Assembly (NCBI GenBank): GCA_033782935.1
Contig: JAWQEG010000630.1
Location: 1,706,501 to 1,770,500, forward strand
Length of the DNA stretch: 64,000 nt
Direction: 5' to 3'
Source of the DNA: Petrolisthes cinctipes
Lineage: Eukaryota; Arthropoda; Malacostraca; Decapoda; Porcellanidae
Shown here: piece by piece, positions 49,039 through 61,981 of the stretch
How positions within the stretch are numbered: the first letter of the stretch is position 1
How the letters are laid out: the number at the start of each line of letters is the position of its first letter
Translations under genes and position numbers: made by a program
Notes under the pieces: generated by a model
What the model was told of the DNA's origin: nothing
Seen by the model: the letters and a program-made list of their open reading frames with translations, nothing else
The model's database searches: none

Positions 49039-50863
49039 GAGGTCCCAGAAGGTATCTGTACATGCCTACTCCGCGTTAGAGTATTTTAGAAATACAGGCC
49101 AAAAACATACTGAAAATCGATCTCTTAGGTGCCCAAAAGTCGATATGTGCATGCATCTTCTGTACCCGTTTATATCTCAAATTCTGGCCCTAAACACCCG
49201 AAAATTCGATATTTTGGGGTCCCAGAAGCGATCTGTACAGTGCTAGAATATTTTCAAAATATAGGCTAAAAACAAGCTAAAAATCGATCTTTTAGGTGCC
49301 AAAAAGTCGATATCTCAAATTCAGTCCCAAAACACCCGAAAATTCGATATTTAGGGGTCCCAGAAGCGATCTGTACATGTATACTCCGTGTTAGAGTATT
49401 TTCAAAATACATGCTCAAAACATACTGAAAATCGATCTTTTAGGTGCACAAAAGTCGATATGTGCATGCATCTTCAGTACCCGTTTATATCTCAAATTCA
49501 GGCTCAAAACACCCGAAAATTCAATATTTTGGGGTCCCAGAAGCAATCTGTAGATGCCTACTCAGTGTTAGAGTATTTTCAAAATACAGGCCCAAAACAT
49601 GCTGAAAATCGATATTTTAGATGCCCAAAGTCAATATGTGCATGTATCTTCTATACCCGTTTATATCTCAAATTCAGGCTCAAAACACCCGAAAATTCAA
49701 TATTTTGGGGTCCCAGAAGCAATCTGTACATGCCTACACAGTGCTAGAATATTTTCAAAATATAGGCTAAAAACATGCTAAAAATCGATATTTTTGGTGC
49801 CCAAAGTCAATATGTGCATGTATCTTCTGTACCCGTTTATATCTCAAATTCAGGCTCAAAACACCCGAAAATTCAATATTTTGGGGTCCCAGAAGCAATC
49901 TGTACAGTGCTAGAATATTTTCAAAATATAGGCTAAAAACATGCTAAAAATCGATCTTTTAGGTGCCAAAAAGTCGATATCTCAAATTCAGTCCCAAAAC
50001 ACCCGAAAATTCGATATTTAGGGGTCCCAGAAGCGATCTGTACATGTATACTCCGTGTTAGAGTATTTTCAAAATACATGCTCAAAACATACTGAAAATC
50101 GATCTTTTAGGTGCACAAAAGTCGATATGTGCATGCATCTTCAGTACCCGTTTATATCTCAAATTCAGGCTCAAAACACCCGAAAATTCAATATTTTGGG
50201 GTCCCAGAAGCAATCTGTACATGCCTACTCAGTGTTAGAGTATTTTCAAAATACAGGCCCAAAACATGCTGAAAATCGATATTTTAGATGCCCAAAGTCA
50301 ATATGTGCATGTATCTTCTGTACCCGTTTATATCTCAAATTCAGGCTCAAAACACCCGAAAATTCAATATTTTGGGGTCCCAGAAGCAATCTGTACATGC
50401 CTACTCAGTGTTAGAGTATTTTCAAAATACAGGCCCAAAACATGCTGAAAATCGATATTTTAGATGCCCAAAGTCAATATGTGCATGTATCTTCTATACC
50501 CGTTTATATCTCAAATTCAGGCTCAAAACACCCGAAAATTCAATATTTTGGGGTCCCAGAAGCAATCTGTACATGCCTACACAGTGCTAGAATATTTTCA
50601 AAATATAGGCTAAAAACATGCTAAAAATCGATATTTTTGGTGCCCAAAGTCAATATGTGCATGTATCTTCTGTACCCGTTTATATCTCAAATTCAGGCTC
50701 AAAACACCCGAAAATTCAATATTTTGGGGTCCCAGAAGCAATCTGTACAGTGCTAGAATATTTTCAAAATATAGGCTAAAAACATGCTAAAAATCGATCT
50801 TTTAGGTGCCAAAAAGTCGATATCTCAAATTCAGTCCCAAAACACCCGAAAATTCGATATTTA
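49039..50863 (+). repeat. Three irregular units: A-C', A-B-(C/B)-C', A-B-B-(C/B)-C'
   Basis: A 49039 and C' 49216 (315 bp); A 49354, B 49531, C/B 49707, C' 49883 (667 bp); A 50021, B 50198, B 50374, C/B 50550, C' 50726 (843 bp). The first two match 17,281-18,262. The last is an extra unit absent from the left copy and is the longest HOR variant seen. Confidence 0.87.
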
Positions 50864-53800
50864 GGGGTCCCAGAAGCGATCTGTACATGTATACTCCGTG
50901 TTAGAGTATTTTCAAAATACATGCTCAAAACATACTGAAAATCGATCTTTTAGGTGCACAAAAGTCGATATGTGCATGCATCTTCAGTACCCGTTTATAT
51001 CTCAAATTCAGGCTCAAAACACCCGAAAATTCAATATTTTGGGGTCCCAGAAGCAATCTGTACATGCCTACTCAGTGTTAGAGTATTTTCAAAATACAGG
51101 CCCAAAACATGCTGAAAATCGATATTTTAGATGCCCAAAGTCAATATGTGCATGTATCTTCTGTACCCGTTTATATCTCAAATTCAGGCTCAAAACACCC
51201 GAAAATTCAATATTTTGGGGTCCCAGAAGCAATCTGTACATGCCTACTCAGTGCTAGAATATTTTCAAAATATAGGCTAAAATCATGCTAAAAATCGATC
51301 TTTTAGTAGCCAAAAAGTCGATATCTCAAATTCAGTCCCAAAACACCCGAAAATTCGATATTTAGGGGTCCCAGAAGCGATCTGTACATGCCTACTCCGT
51401 GTTAGAGTATTTTCAAAATACATGCTCAAAACATACTGAAAATCGATCTTTTAGGTGCACAAAAGTCGATATGTGCATGCATCTTCAGTACCCGTTTATA
51501 TCTCAAATTCAGGCTCAAAACACCCGAAAATTCAATATTTTGGGGTCCCAGAAGCAATCTGTACATGCCTACTCAGTGTTAGAGTATTTTCAAAATACAG
51601 GCCCAAAACATGCTGAAAATCGATATTTTAGATTCCCAAAGTCAATATGTGCATGTATCTTCTGTACCCGTTTATATCTCAAATTCAGGCTCAAAACACC
51701 CGAAAATTCAATATTTTGGGGTCCCAGAAGCAATCTGTACATGCCTACACAGTGCTAGAATATTTTCAAAATATAGGCTATAAACATGCTAAAAATCGAC
51801 ATTTTAGGTGCCAAAAAATCGATATCTCAAATTCAGTCCCAAAACACCCGAAAATTCGATATTTAGAGGTCCCAGAAGGTATCTGCACATGCCTACTCCG
51901 TGTTAGAGTATTTTAGAAATACAGGCCAAAAACATACTGAAAATCGATCTCTTAGGTGCCCAAAAGTCGATATGTGCATGCATCTTCTGTACCCGTTTAT
52001 ATCTCAAATTCTGGCCCTAAACACCCGAAAATTCGATATTTTGGGGTCCCAGAAGCGATCTGTACATGCCTACTCCGTGTTAGAGTATTTTCAAAATTCA
52101 GGCCCAAAACATGCTGAAAATCGATATTTTTGGTGCCCAAAGTCAATATGTGCATGTATCTTCTGTACCCGTTTATATCTCAAATTCAGGCTCAAAACAC
52201 CCGAAAATTCAATATTTTGGGGTCCCAGAAGCAATCTGTACAGTGCTAGAATATTTTCAAAATATAGGCTAAAAACATGCTAAAAATCGATCTTTTAGGT
52301 GCCAAAAAGTCGATATCTCAAATTCAGTCCCAAAACACCCGAAAATTCGATATTTAGGGGTCCCAGAAGCGATCTGTACATGTATACTCCGTGTTAGAGT
52401 ATTTTCAAAATACATGCTCAAAACATACTGAAAATCGATCTCTTAGGTGCCCAAAAGTCGATATGTGCATGCATCTTCAGTACCCGTTTATATCTCAAAT
52501 TCAGGCTCAAAACACCCGAAAATTCAATATTTTGGGGTCCCAGAAGCAATCTGTACATGCCTACTCAGTGTTAGAGTATTTTCAAAATACAGGCCCAAAA
52601 CATGCTGAAAATCGATATTTTAGATGCCCAAAGTCAATATGTGCATGTATCTTCTGTACCCGTTTATATCTCAAATTCAGGCTCAAAACACCCGAAAATT
52701 CAATATTTTGGGGTCCCAGAAGCAATCTGTACATGCCTACACAGTGCTAGAATATTTTCAAAATATAGGCTAAAAACATGCTAAAAATCGGCATTTTAGG
52801 TGCCAAAAAATCTATATCTCAAATTCAGTCCCAAAACACCCGAAAATTCGATATTTAGAGGTCCCAGAAGGTATCTGTACATGCCTACTCCGTGTTAGAG
52901 TATTTTCAAAATACAGGCCAAAAACATACTGAAAATCGATCTTTTAGGTGCCCAAAAGTCGATATGTGCATGCATCTTCTGTACCCGTTTATATCTCAAA
53001 TTCTGGCCCTAAACACCCGAAAATTCGATATTTTGGGGTCCCAGAAGCGATCTATACATGCCTACTCCGTGTTAGAGTATTTTCAAAATTCAGGCCCAAA
53101 ACATGCTGAAAATCGATATTTTTGGTGCCCAAAGTCAATATGTGCATGTATCTTCTGTACCCGTTTATATCTCAAATTCAGGCTCAAAACACCCGAAAAT
53201 TCAATATTTTGGGGTCCCAGAAGCAATCTGTACATGCCTACACAGTGCTAGAATATTTTCAAAATATAGGCTAAAAACATGCTAAAAATCGGCATTTTAG
53301 GTGCCAAAAAATCTATATCTCAAAATCAGTCCCAAAACACCCGAAAATTCGATATTTAGAGGTCCCAGAAGGTATCTGTACATGCCTACTCCGTGTTAGA
53401 GTATTTTCAAAATACAGGCCAAAAACATACTGAAAATCGATCTTTTAGGTGCCCAAAAGTCGATATGTGCATGCATCTTCTGTACCCGTTTATATCTCAA
53501 ATTCTGGCCCTAAACACCCGAAAATTCGATATTTTGGGGTCCCAGAAGCGATCTATACATGCCTACTCCGTGTTAGAGTATTTTCAAAATTCAGGCCCAA
53601 AACATGCTGAAAATCGATATTTTTCGAGCCCAAAGTCAATATGTGCATGTATCTTCTGTACTCGTTTATATCTCAAATTCAGGCTCAAAACACCCGAAAA
53701 TTCAATATTTTGGGGTCCAAGAAGCAATCTGTACATGCCTACTCAGTGCTAGAATATTTTCAAAATATAGGCTAAAAACATGCTAAAAATCGATCTTTTA

Positions 53801-54360
53801 GGTGCCAAAAAGTCGATATCTCAAATTCAGTCCCAAAACACCCGAAAATTCGATATTTAGGGGTCCCAGAAGCGATCTGTACATGCCTACTCCGTGTTAG
53901 AGTATTTTCAAAATACATGCTCAAAACATACTGAAAATCGATCTTTTAGGTGCACAAAAGTCGATATGTGCATGCATCTTCAGTACCCGTTTATATCTCA
54001 AATTCAGGCTCAAAACACCCGAAAATTCAATATTTTGGGGTCCCAGAAGCAATCTGTACATGCCTACTCAGTGTTAGAGTATTTTCAAAATACAGGCCCA
54101 AAACATGCTGAAAATCGATATTTTAGATGCCCAAAGTCAATATGTGCATGTATCTTCTGTACCCGTTTATATCTCAAATTCAGGCTCAAAACACCCGAAA
54201 ATTCAATATTTTGGGGTCCCAGAAGCAATCTGTACATGCCTACACAGTGCTAGAATATTTTCAAAATATAGGCTAAAAACATGCTAAAAATCGGCATTTT
54301 AGGTGCCAAAAAATCGATATCTCAAATTCAGTCCCAAAACACCCGAAAATTCGATATTTA
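50864..54360 (+). repeat. Seven HORs, mostly 501 bp
   Basis: Starts are 50864, 51365, 51866 (491 bp), 52357, 52858, 53359 and 53860. The 52357 A has a family II patch (CTCTTAGGTGCCCAAAAG) inside a family I frame. HORs 52858 and 53359 are near-identical neighbours sharing GATCTATACATGCC, a recent one-HOR duplication. Confidence 0.9.
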
Positions 54361-56167
54361 GAGGTCCCAGAAGGTATCTGTACATGCCTACTCCGTGTTA
54401 GAGTATTTTCAAAATACAGGCCAAAAACATACTGAAAATCGATCATTTAGGTGCCGAAAAGTCGATATGTGCATGCATCTTCTGTACCCGTTTATATCTC
54501 AAATTCTGGCCCTAAACACCCGAAAATTCGATATTTTGGGGTCCCAGAAGCGATCTGTACATGCCTACTCCTTGTTAGAGTATTTTCAAAATTCAGGCCC
54601 AAAACATGCTGAAAATCGATATTTTTGGTGCCCAAAGTCAATATGTGCATGTATCTTCTGTACCCGTTTATATCTCAAATTCAGGCTCAAAACACCCGAA
54701 AATTCAATATTTTGGGGTCCCAGAAGCAATCTGTACAGTGCTAGAATATTTTCAAAATATAGGCTAAAAACATGCTAAAAATCGATCTTTTAGGTGCCAA
54801 AAAGTCGATATCTCAAATTCAGTCCCAAAACACCCGAAAATTCGATATTTAGGGGTCCCAGAAGCGATCTGTACATGTCTACTCCGTGTTAGAGTATTTT
54901 CAAAATACATGCTCAAAACATACTGAAAATCGATCTTTTAGGTGCACAAAAGTCGATATGTGCATGCATCTTCAGTACCCGTTTATATCTCAAATTCAGG
55001 CTCAAAACACCCGAAAATTCAATATTTTGGGGTCCCAGAAGCAATCTGTACATGTCTACTCAGTGTTAGAGTATTTTCAAAATACAGGCCCAAAACATGC
55101 TGAAAATCGATATTTTAGATGCCCAAAGTCAATATGTGCATGTATCTTCTGTATCCGTTTATATCTCAAATTCAGGCTCAAAACACCCGAAAATTCAATA
55201 TTTTGGGGTCCCAGAAGCAATCTGTACATGCCTACTCAGTGCTAGAATATTTTCAAAATATAGGTTAAAAACATGCTAAAAATCGATCTTTTAGGTGCCA
55301 AAAAGTCGATATCTCAAATTCTGTCCCAAAACACCCGAAAATTCGATATTTAGGGGTCCCAGAAGCGATCTGTACATGCCTACTCCGTGTTAGAGTATTT
55401 TCAAAATACATGCTCAAAACATACTAAAAATCGATCTTTTAGGTGCACAAAAGTCGATATGTGCATGCATCTTCAGTACCCGTTTATATCTCAAATTCAG
55501 GCTCAAAACACCCGAAAATTCAATATTTTGGGGTCCCAGAAGCAATCTGTACATACTTACTCAGTGTTAGAGTATTTTCAAAATACAGGCCCAAAACATG
55601 CTGAAAATCGATATTTTAGATGCCCAAAGTCAATATGTGCATGTATCTTCTGTATCCGTTTATATCTCAAATTCAGGCTCAAAACACCCGAAAATTCAAT
55701 ATTTTGGGGTCCCAGAAGCAATCTGTACATGCCTACACAGTGCTAGAATATTTTCAAAATATAGGCTAAAAATATGCTAAAAATCGACATTTTAGGTGCC
55801 AAAAAATCTATATCTCAAATTCAGTCCCAAAACACCCGAAAATTCGATATTTAGAGGTCCCAGAAGGTATCTGTACATGCCTACTCCGTGTTAGAGTATT
55901 TTCAAAATACAGGCCAAAAACATACTGATAATCGATATTTTTGGTGCCCAAAGTCAATATGTGCATGTATCTTCTGTACCCGTTTATATCTCAAATTCAG
56001 GCTCAAAACACCCGAAAATTCAATATTTTGGGGTCCCAGAAGCAATCTGTACAGTGCTAGAATATTTTCAAAATATAGGCTAAAAACATGCTAAAAATCG
56101 ATCTTTTAGGTGCCAAAAAGTCGATATCTCAAATTCAGTCCCAAAACACCCGAAAATTCGATATTTA
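54361..56167 (+). repeat. Four units, including one fusion HOR
   Basis: HOR 54361 (491 bp), 54852 (501), 55353 (501) and dimer 55854 (A/B + C', 314 bp, CATACTGATAATCG). In the 54852 unit the B joins the left part of the 21,238 unit (ACATGTCTACTC) to the right part of the monomer at 22,907 (CTGTATCCG). That equals a 1,492-bp loss relative to the left copy. Confidence 0.87.
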
Positions 56168-57670
56168 GGGGTCCCAGAAGCGATCTGTACATGTCTACTC
56201 CGTGTTAGAGTATTTTCAAAATACATGCTCAAAACATACTGAAAATCGATCTTTTAGGTGCACAAAAGTCGATATGTGCATGCATCTTCAGTACCCGTTT
56301 ATATCTCAAATTCAGGCTCAAAACACCCGAAAATTCAATATTTTGGGGTCCCAGAAGCAATCTGTACATGCCTACTCAGTGTTAGAGTATTTTCAAAATA
56401 CAGGCCCAAAACATGCTGAAAATCTATATTTTTGGTGCCCAAAGTCAATATGTGCATGTATCTTCTGTATCCGTTTATATCTCAAATTCAGGCTCAAAAC
56501 ACCCGAAAATTCAATATTTTGGGGTCCCAGAAGCAATCTGTACATGCCTACTCAGTGCTAGAATATTTTCAAAATATAGGCTAAAAACATGCTAAAAATC
56601 GATCTTTTAGGTGCCAAAAAGTCGATATCTCAAATTCAGTCCCAAAACACCCGAAAAATCGATATTTAGAGGTCCCAGAAGGTATCTGTACATGCCTACT
56701 CCGTGTTAGAGTATTTTCAAAATATAGGCCAAAAACATACTGAAAATCGATCTTTTAGGTGCCCAAAAGTCGATATGTGCATGCATCTTCTGTACCCGTT
56801 TATATCTCAAATTCTGGCCCTAAAAACCCGAAAATTCGATATTTTGGGGTCCCAGAAGCGATCTGTACATGCCTACTCCGTGTTAGAGTATTTTCAAAAT
56901 TCAGGCCCAAAACATGCTTAAAATCGATATTTTAGATGCCCAAAGTCAATATGTGCATGTATCTTCTGTACCCGTTTATATCTCAAATTCAGGCTCAAAA
57001 CACCCGAAAATTCATTATTTTGGGGTCCCAGAAGCAATCTGTACATGCCTACTCAGTGCTAGAATATTTTCAGAATATAGGCTAAAAACATGCTAAAAAT
57101 CGATCTTTTAGGTGCCAAAAAGTCAATATATCAAATTTAGTCCCAAAACACCCGAAAATTCGATATTTAGGGGTCCCAGAAGCGATCTGTACATGCCTAC
57201 TCCGTGTTAGAGTATTTTCAAAATACATGCTCAAAACATACTGAAAATCGATCTTTTAGGTGCACAAAAGTCGATATGTGCATGCATCTTCTGTACCCGT
57301 TTATATCTCAAATTCTGGCCCTAAACACCCGAAAATTCGATATTTTGGGGTCCCAGAAGCGATCTGTACATGCCTACTCCGTGTTAGAGTATTTTCAAAA
57401 TTCAGTCCCAAAACATGCTGAAAATCGATATTTTTGGTGCCCAAAGTCAATATGTGCATGTATCTTCTGTACCCGTTTATATCTCAAATTCAGGCTCAAA
57501 ACACCCGAAAATCCAATATTTTTGGGTCCCAGAAGCAATCTGTACATGCCTACTCAGTGCTAGAATATTTTCAAAATATAGGCTAAAAACATGCTAAAAA
57601 TCGATCTTTTAGGTGCCAAAAAGTCGATATCTCAAATTCAGTCCCAAAACACCCGAAAATTCGATATTTA
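56168..57670 (+). repeat. Three A-B-C HORs
   Basis: Starts are 56168 (AATCTATATTTTTGG), 56669 (CATGCTTAAAATCG, TTCATTATTTTG, TTTTCAGAATATAGG) and 57170 (GAAAATCCAATATTTTTGG). The last two match 23,732-24,733. This is the right end of the large duplication. Confidence 0.9.
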
Positions 57671-59162
57671 GAGGTCCCAGAAGGTATCTGTACATGCCTA
57701 CTCCGTGTTAGAGTATTTTCAAAATACAGGCCAAAAACATACTGAAAATCGATCTTTTAGGTGCCCAAAAGTCGATATGTGCATGCATCTTCTGTACCCG
57801 TTTATATCTCAAATTCTGGCCCTAAACACCCGAAAATTCGATATTTTGGGGTCCCAGAAGCGACCTGTACATGCCTACTCCGTGTTAGAGTATTTTCAAA
57901 ATTCAGGCCCAAAACATGCTTAAAATCGATATTTTAGATGCCCAAAGTCAATATGTGCATGTATCTTCTGTACCCGTTTATATCTCAAATTCAGGCTCAA
58001 AACACCCGAAAATTCAATATTTTGGGGTCCCAGAAGCAATCTGTACAGTGCTAGAATATTAACAAAATATAGGCTAAAAACATGCTAAAAATCGATCTTT
58101 TAGGTGCCAAAAAGTCGATATCTCAAATTCAGTCCCAAAACACCCGAAAATTCAATATTTTGGGGTCCCAGAAGCAATCTGTACATGCCTACTCAGTGTT
58201 AGAGTATTTTCAAAATACAGGCCCAAAACATGCTGAAAATCGATATTTTAGATGCCCAAAGTCAATATGTGCATGTATCTTCTGTACCCGTTTATATCTC
58301 AAATTCAGGCTCAAAACACCCGAAAATTCAATATTTTGGGGTCCCAGAAGAAATCTGTACATGCCTACACAGTGCTAGAATATTTTCAAAATATAGGCTA
58401 AAAACATGCTAAAAATCGACATTTTAGGTGCCAAAAAATTGATATCTCAAATTCAGTCCCAAAACACCCGAAAATTCGATATATAGAGGTCCCAGAAGGT
58501 ATCTGTACATGCCTACTCCGTGTTAGAGTATTTTCAAAATACAGGCCAAAAACATACTGAAAATCGATTTTTTAGGTGCCCAAAAGTCGATATGTGCATG
58601 CATCTTCTGTACCCGTTTATATCTCAAATTCTGGCCCTAAACACCCGAAAATTCGATATTTTGGGGTCCCAGAAGCGATCTGTACATGCCTACTCCGTGT
58701 TAGAGTATTTTCAAAATTCAGGCCCAATACATGCTGAAAATCGATATTTTTGGTGCCCAAAGTCAATATGTGCATGCATCTTCTGTACCCGTTTATATCT
58801 CAAATTCTGGCCCAAAACACCCGAAAATTCGATATTTTGGGGTCCCAACAGCGATCTGTACATGCCTACTCCGTGTTAGATTATTTTCAAAATACAGGCC
58901 CAAAACATGCTGAAAATCAATATTTTTGGTGCCCAAAGTCAATATGTGCATGTATCTTCTGTACCCGTTTATATCTCAAATTCAGGCTCAAAACACCCGA
59001 AAATTCAATATTTTGGGGTCCCAGAAGCAATCTGTACATGCCTACTCAGTGCTAGAATATTTTCAAAATATAGGCTAAAAACATGCTAAAAATCGATCTT
59101 TTAGGTGCCAAAAAGTCGATATCTCAAATTCAGTCCCAAAACACCCGAAAATTCGATATTTA
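57671..59162 (+). repeat. A-B-C'-B-C and A-B-B-C composite
   Basis: A 57671, B 57848 (GCGACCTGTAC), C' 58024 (TAGAATATTAACAAAAT, ending B-like), B 58162, C 58338 (preceded by a B ending AGAAGAAATCTG at the junction); then A 58486, B 58663, B 58839 (CCCAACAGCG), C 59015. The first composite recurs at 63,298 (offset 5,627). Confidence 0.86.
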
Positions 59163-61981
59163 GGGTTCCCAGAAGCGATCTGTACATGCCTACTCCGTGT
59201 TAGAGTATTTTCAAAATACATGCTCAAAACATACTGAAAATCGATCTTTTAGGTGCACAAAAGTCGATATGTGCATGCATCTTCAGTACCCGTTTATATC
59301 TCAAATTCTGGCTCAAAAAACCCGAAAATTCAATATTTTGGGGTCCCAGAAGCAATCTGTACATACTTACTCAGTGTTAGAGTATTTTCAAAATACAGGC
59401 CCAAAACATGCTGAAAATCGATATTTTAGATGCCCAAAGTCAATATGTGCATGTATCTTCTGTATCCGTTTATATCTCAAATTCAGGCTCAAAACTCCCG
59501 AAAATTCAATATTTTGGGGTCCCAGAAGCAATCTGTACATGCCTACACAGTGCTAGAATATTTTCAAAAAATAGGCTAAAAATATGCTAAAAATCGACAT
59601 TTTAGGTGCCAAAAAATCTATATCTCAAATTCAGTCCCAAAACACCCGAAAATTCGATATTTAGAGGTCCCAGAAGGTATCTGTACATGCCTACTCCGTG
59701 TTAGAGTATTTTCAAAATACAGGCCAAAAACATACTGATAATCGATATTTTTGGTGCCCAAAGTCAATATGTGCATGTATCTTCTGTACCCGTTTATATC
59801 TCAAATTCAGGCTCAAAACACCCGAAAATTCAATATTTTGGGGTCCCAGAAGCAATCTGTACAGTGCTAGAATATTTTCAAAATATAGGCTAAAAACATG
59901 CTAAAAATCGATCTTTTAGGTTCCAAAAAGTCGATATCTCAAATTCAGTCCCAAAACACCCGAAAATTCGATATTTAGGGGTCCCATAAGCGATCTGTAC
60001 ATGTCTACTCCGTGTTAGAGTATTTTCAAAATACATGCTCAAAACATACTGAAAATCGATCTTTTAGGTGCACAAAAGTCGATATGTGCATGCATCTTCA
60101 GTACCCGTTTATATCTCAAATTCAGGCTCAAAACACCCGAAAATTCAATATTTTGGGGTCCCAGAAGCAATCTGTACATGCCTACTCAGTGTTAGAGTAT
60201 TTTCAAAATACAGGCCCAAAACATGCTGAAAATCGATATTTTTGGTGCCCAAAGTCAATATGTGCATGTATCTTCTGTATCCGTTTATATCTCAAATTCA
60301 GGCTCAAAACACCCGAAAATTCAATATTTTGGGGCCCCAGAAGCAATCTGTACATGCCTACTCAGTGCTAGAATATTTTCAAAATATAGGTTAAAAACAT
60401 GCTAAAAATCGATCTTTTAGGTGCCAAAAAGTCGATATCTCAAATTCAGTCCCAAAACACCCGAAAAATCGATATTTAGAGGTCCCAGAAGGTATCTGTA
60501 CATGCCTACTCCGTGTTAGAGTATTTTCAAAATACAGGCCAAAAACATACTGAAAATCGATCTTTTAGGTGCCCAAAAGTCGATATGTGCATGCATCTTC
60601 TGTACCCGTTTATATCTCAAATTCTGGCCCTAAAAACCCGAAAATTCGATATTTTGGGGTCCCAGAAGCGATCTGTACATGCCTACTCCGTGTTAGAGTA
60701 TTTTCAAAATTCAGGCCCAAAACATGCTTAAAATCGATATTTTAGATGCCCAAAGTCAATATGTGCATGTATCTTCTGTACCCGTTTATATCTCAAATTC
60801 AGGCTCAAAACACCCGAAAATTAATTATTTTGGGGTCCCAGAAGCAATCTGTACATGCCTACTCAGTGCTAGAATATTTTCAGAATATAGGCTAAAAACA
60901 TGCTAAAAATCGATCTTTTAGGTGCCAAAAAGTCAATATCTCAAATTTAGTCCCAAAGCACCCGAAAATTCGATATTTAGGGGTCCCAGAAGCGATCTGT
61001 ACATGCCTACTCCGTGTTAGAGTATTTTCAAAATACATGCTCAAAACATACTGAAAATCGATCTTTTAGGTGCACAAAAGTCGATATGTGCATGCATCTT
61101 CTGTACCCGTTTATATCTCAAATTCTGGCCCTAAACACCCGAAAATTCAATATTTTGGGGTCCCAGAAGCGATCTGTACATGCCTACTCCGTGTTAGAGT
61201 ATTTTCAAAATTCAGTCCCAAAACATGCTGAAAATCGATATTTTTGGTGCCCAAAGTCAATATGTGCATGTATCTTCTGTACCCGTTTATATCTCAAATT
61301 CAGGCTCAAAACACCCGAAAATTCAATATTTTGGGGTCCCAGAAGCAATCTGTACATGCCTACTCAGTGCTAGAATATTTTCAAAATATAGGCTAAAAAC
61401 ATGCTAAAAATCGATCTTTTAGGTGCCAAAAAGTCGATATCTCAAATTCAGTCCCAAAACACCCGAAAATTCGATATTTAGGGTTCCCAGAAGCGATCTG
61501 TACATGCCTACTCCGTGTTAGAGTATTTTCAAAATACATGCTCAAAACATACTGAAAATCGATCTTTTAGGTGCACAAAAGTCGATATGTGCATGCATCT
61601 TCAGTACCCGTTTATATCTCAAATTCTGGCTCAAAAAACCCGAAAATTCAATATTTTGGGGTCCCAGAAGCAATCTGTACATACTTACTCAGTGTTAGAG
61701 TATTTTCAAAATACAGGCCCAAAACATGCTGAAAATCGATATTTTAGATGCCCAAAGTCAATATGTGCATGTATCTTCTGTATCCGTTTATATCTCAAAT
61801 TCAGGCTCAAAACTCCCGAAAATTCAATATTTTGGGGTCCCAGAAGCAATCTGTACATGCCTACACAGTGCTAGAATATTTTCAAAAAATAGGCTAAAAA
61901 TATGCTAAAAATCGACATTTTAGGTGCCAAAAAATCTATATCTCAAATTCAGTCCCAAAACACCCGAAAATTCGATATTTA
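59163..61981 (+). repeat. HOR, 314-bp dimer, four HORs
   Basis: HOR 59163 (preceded by TTTAGGGTTCCC; ACTCCCGAAAATTC, TTTTCAAAAAATAGG), A/B hybrid 59664 with C' 59840 (GGTTCCAAAAAG), HORs 59978 (after CCCATAAGCG), 60479, 60980 and 61481. The 61481 HOR repeats 59163 with all its private variants. Confidence 0.9.

Larger units (their letters stand above)
28874..57670 (+). repeat. Large segmental duplication, right copy
   Basis: This is the partner of 302-24,733, about 4.4 kb longer because of extra HORs and monomers, partly offset by losses. Colinear markers include AAACTCGAC (about 29,000), TAAATGCCTACTCC (about 29,270), TTAGAGCATTTTC (about 46,255), GGGGACCCAG (about 46,568), CTCCGCGTTAG (about 49,070), GGCTATAAACATG (about 51,777) and ACATACTTACTC (about 55,551). 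Confidence 0.85.

Noticed and set aside
53359..53859. A single unusual B monomer with TTTTTCGAGCCC and GTACTCG
   Set aside because: The changes are scattered point differences in an otherwise ordinary HOR; there is no structural novelty.
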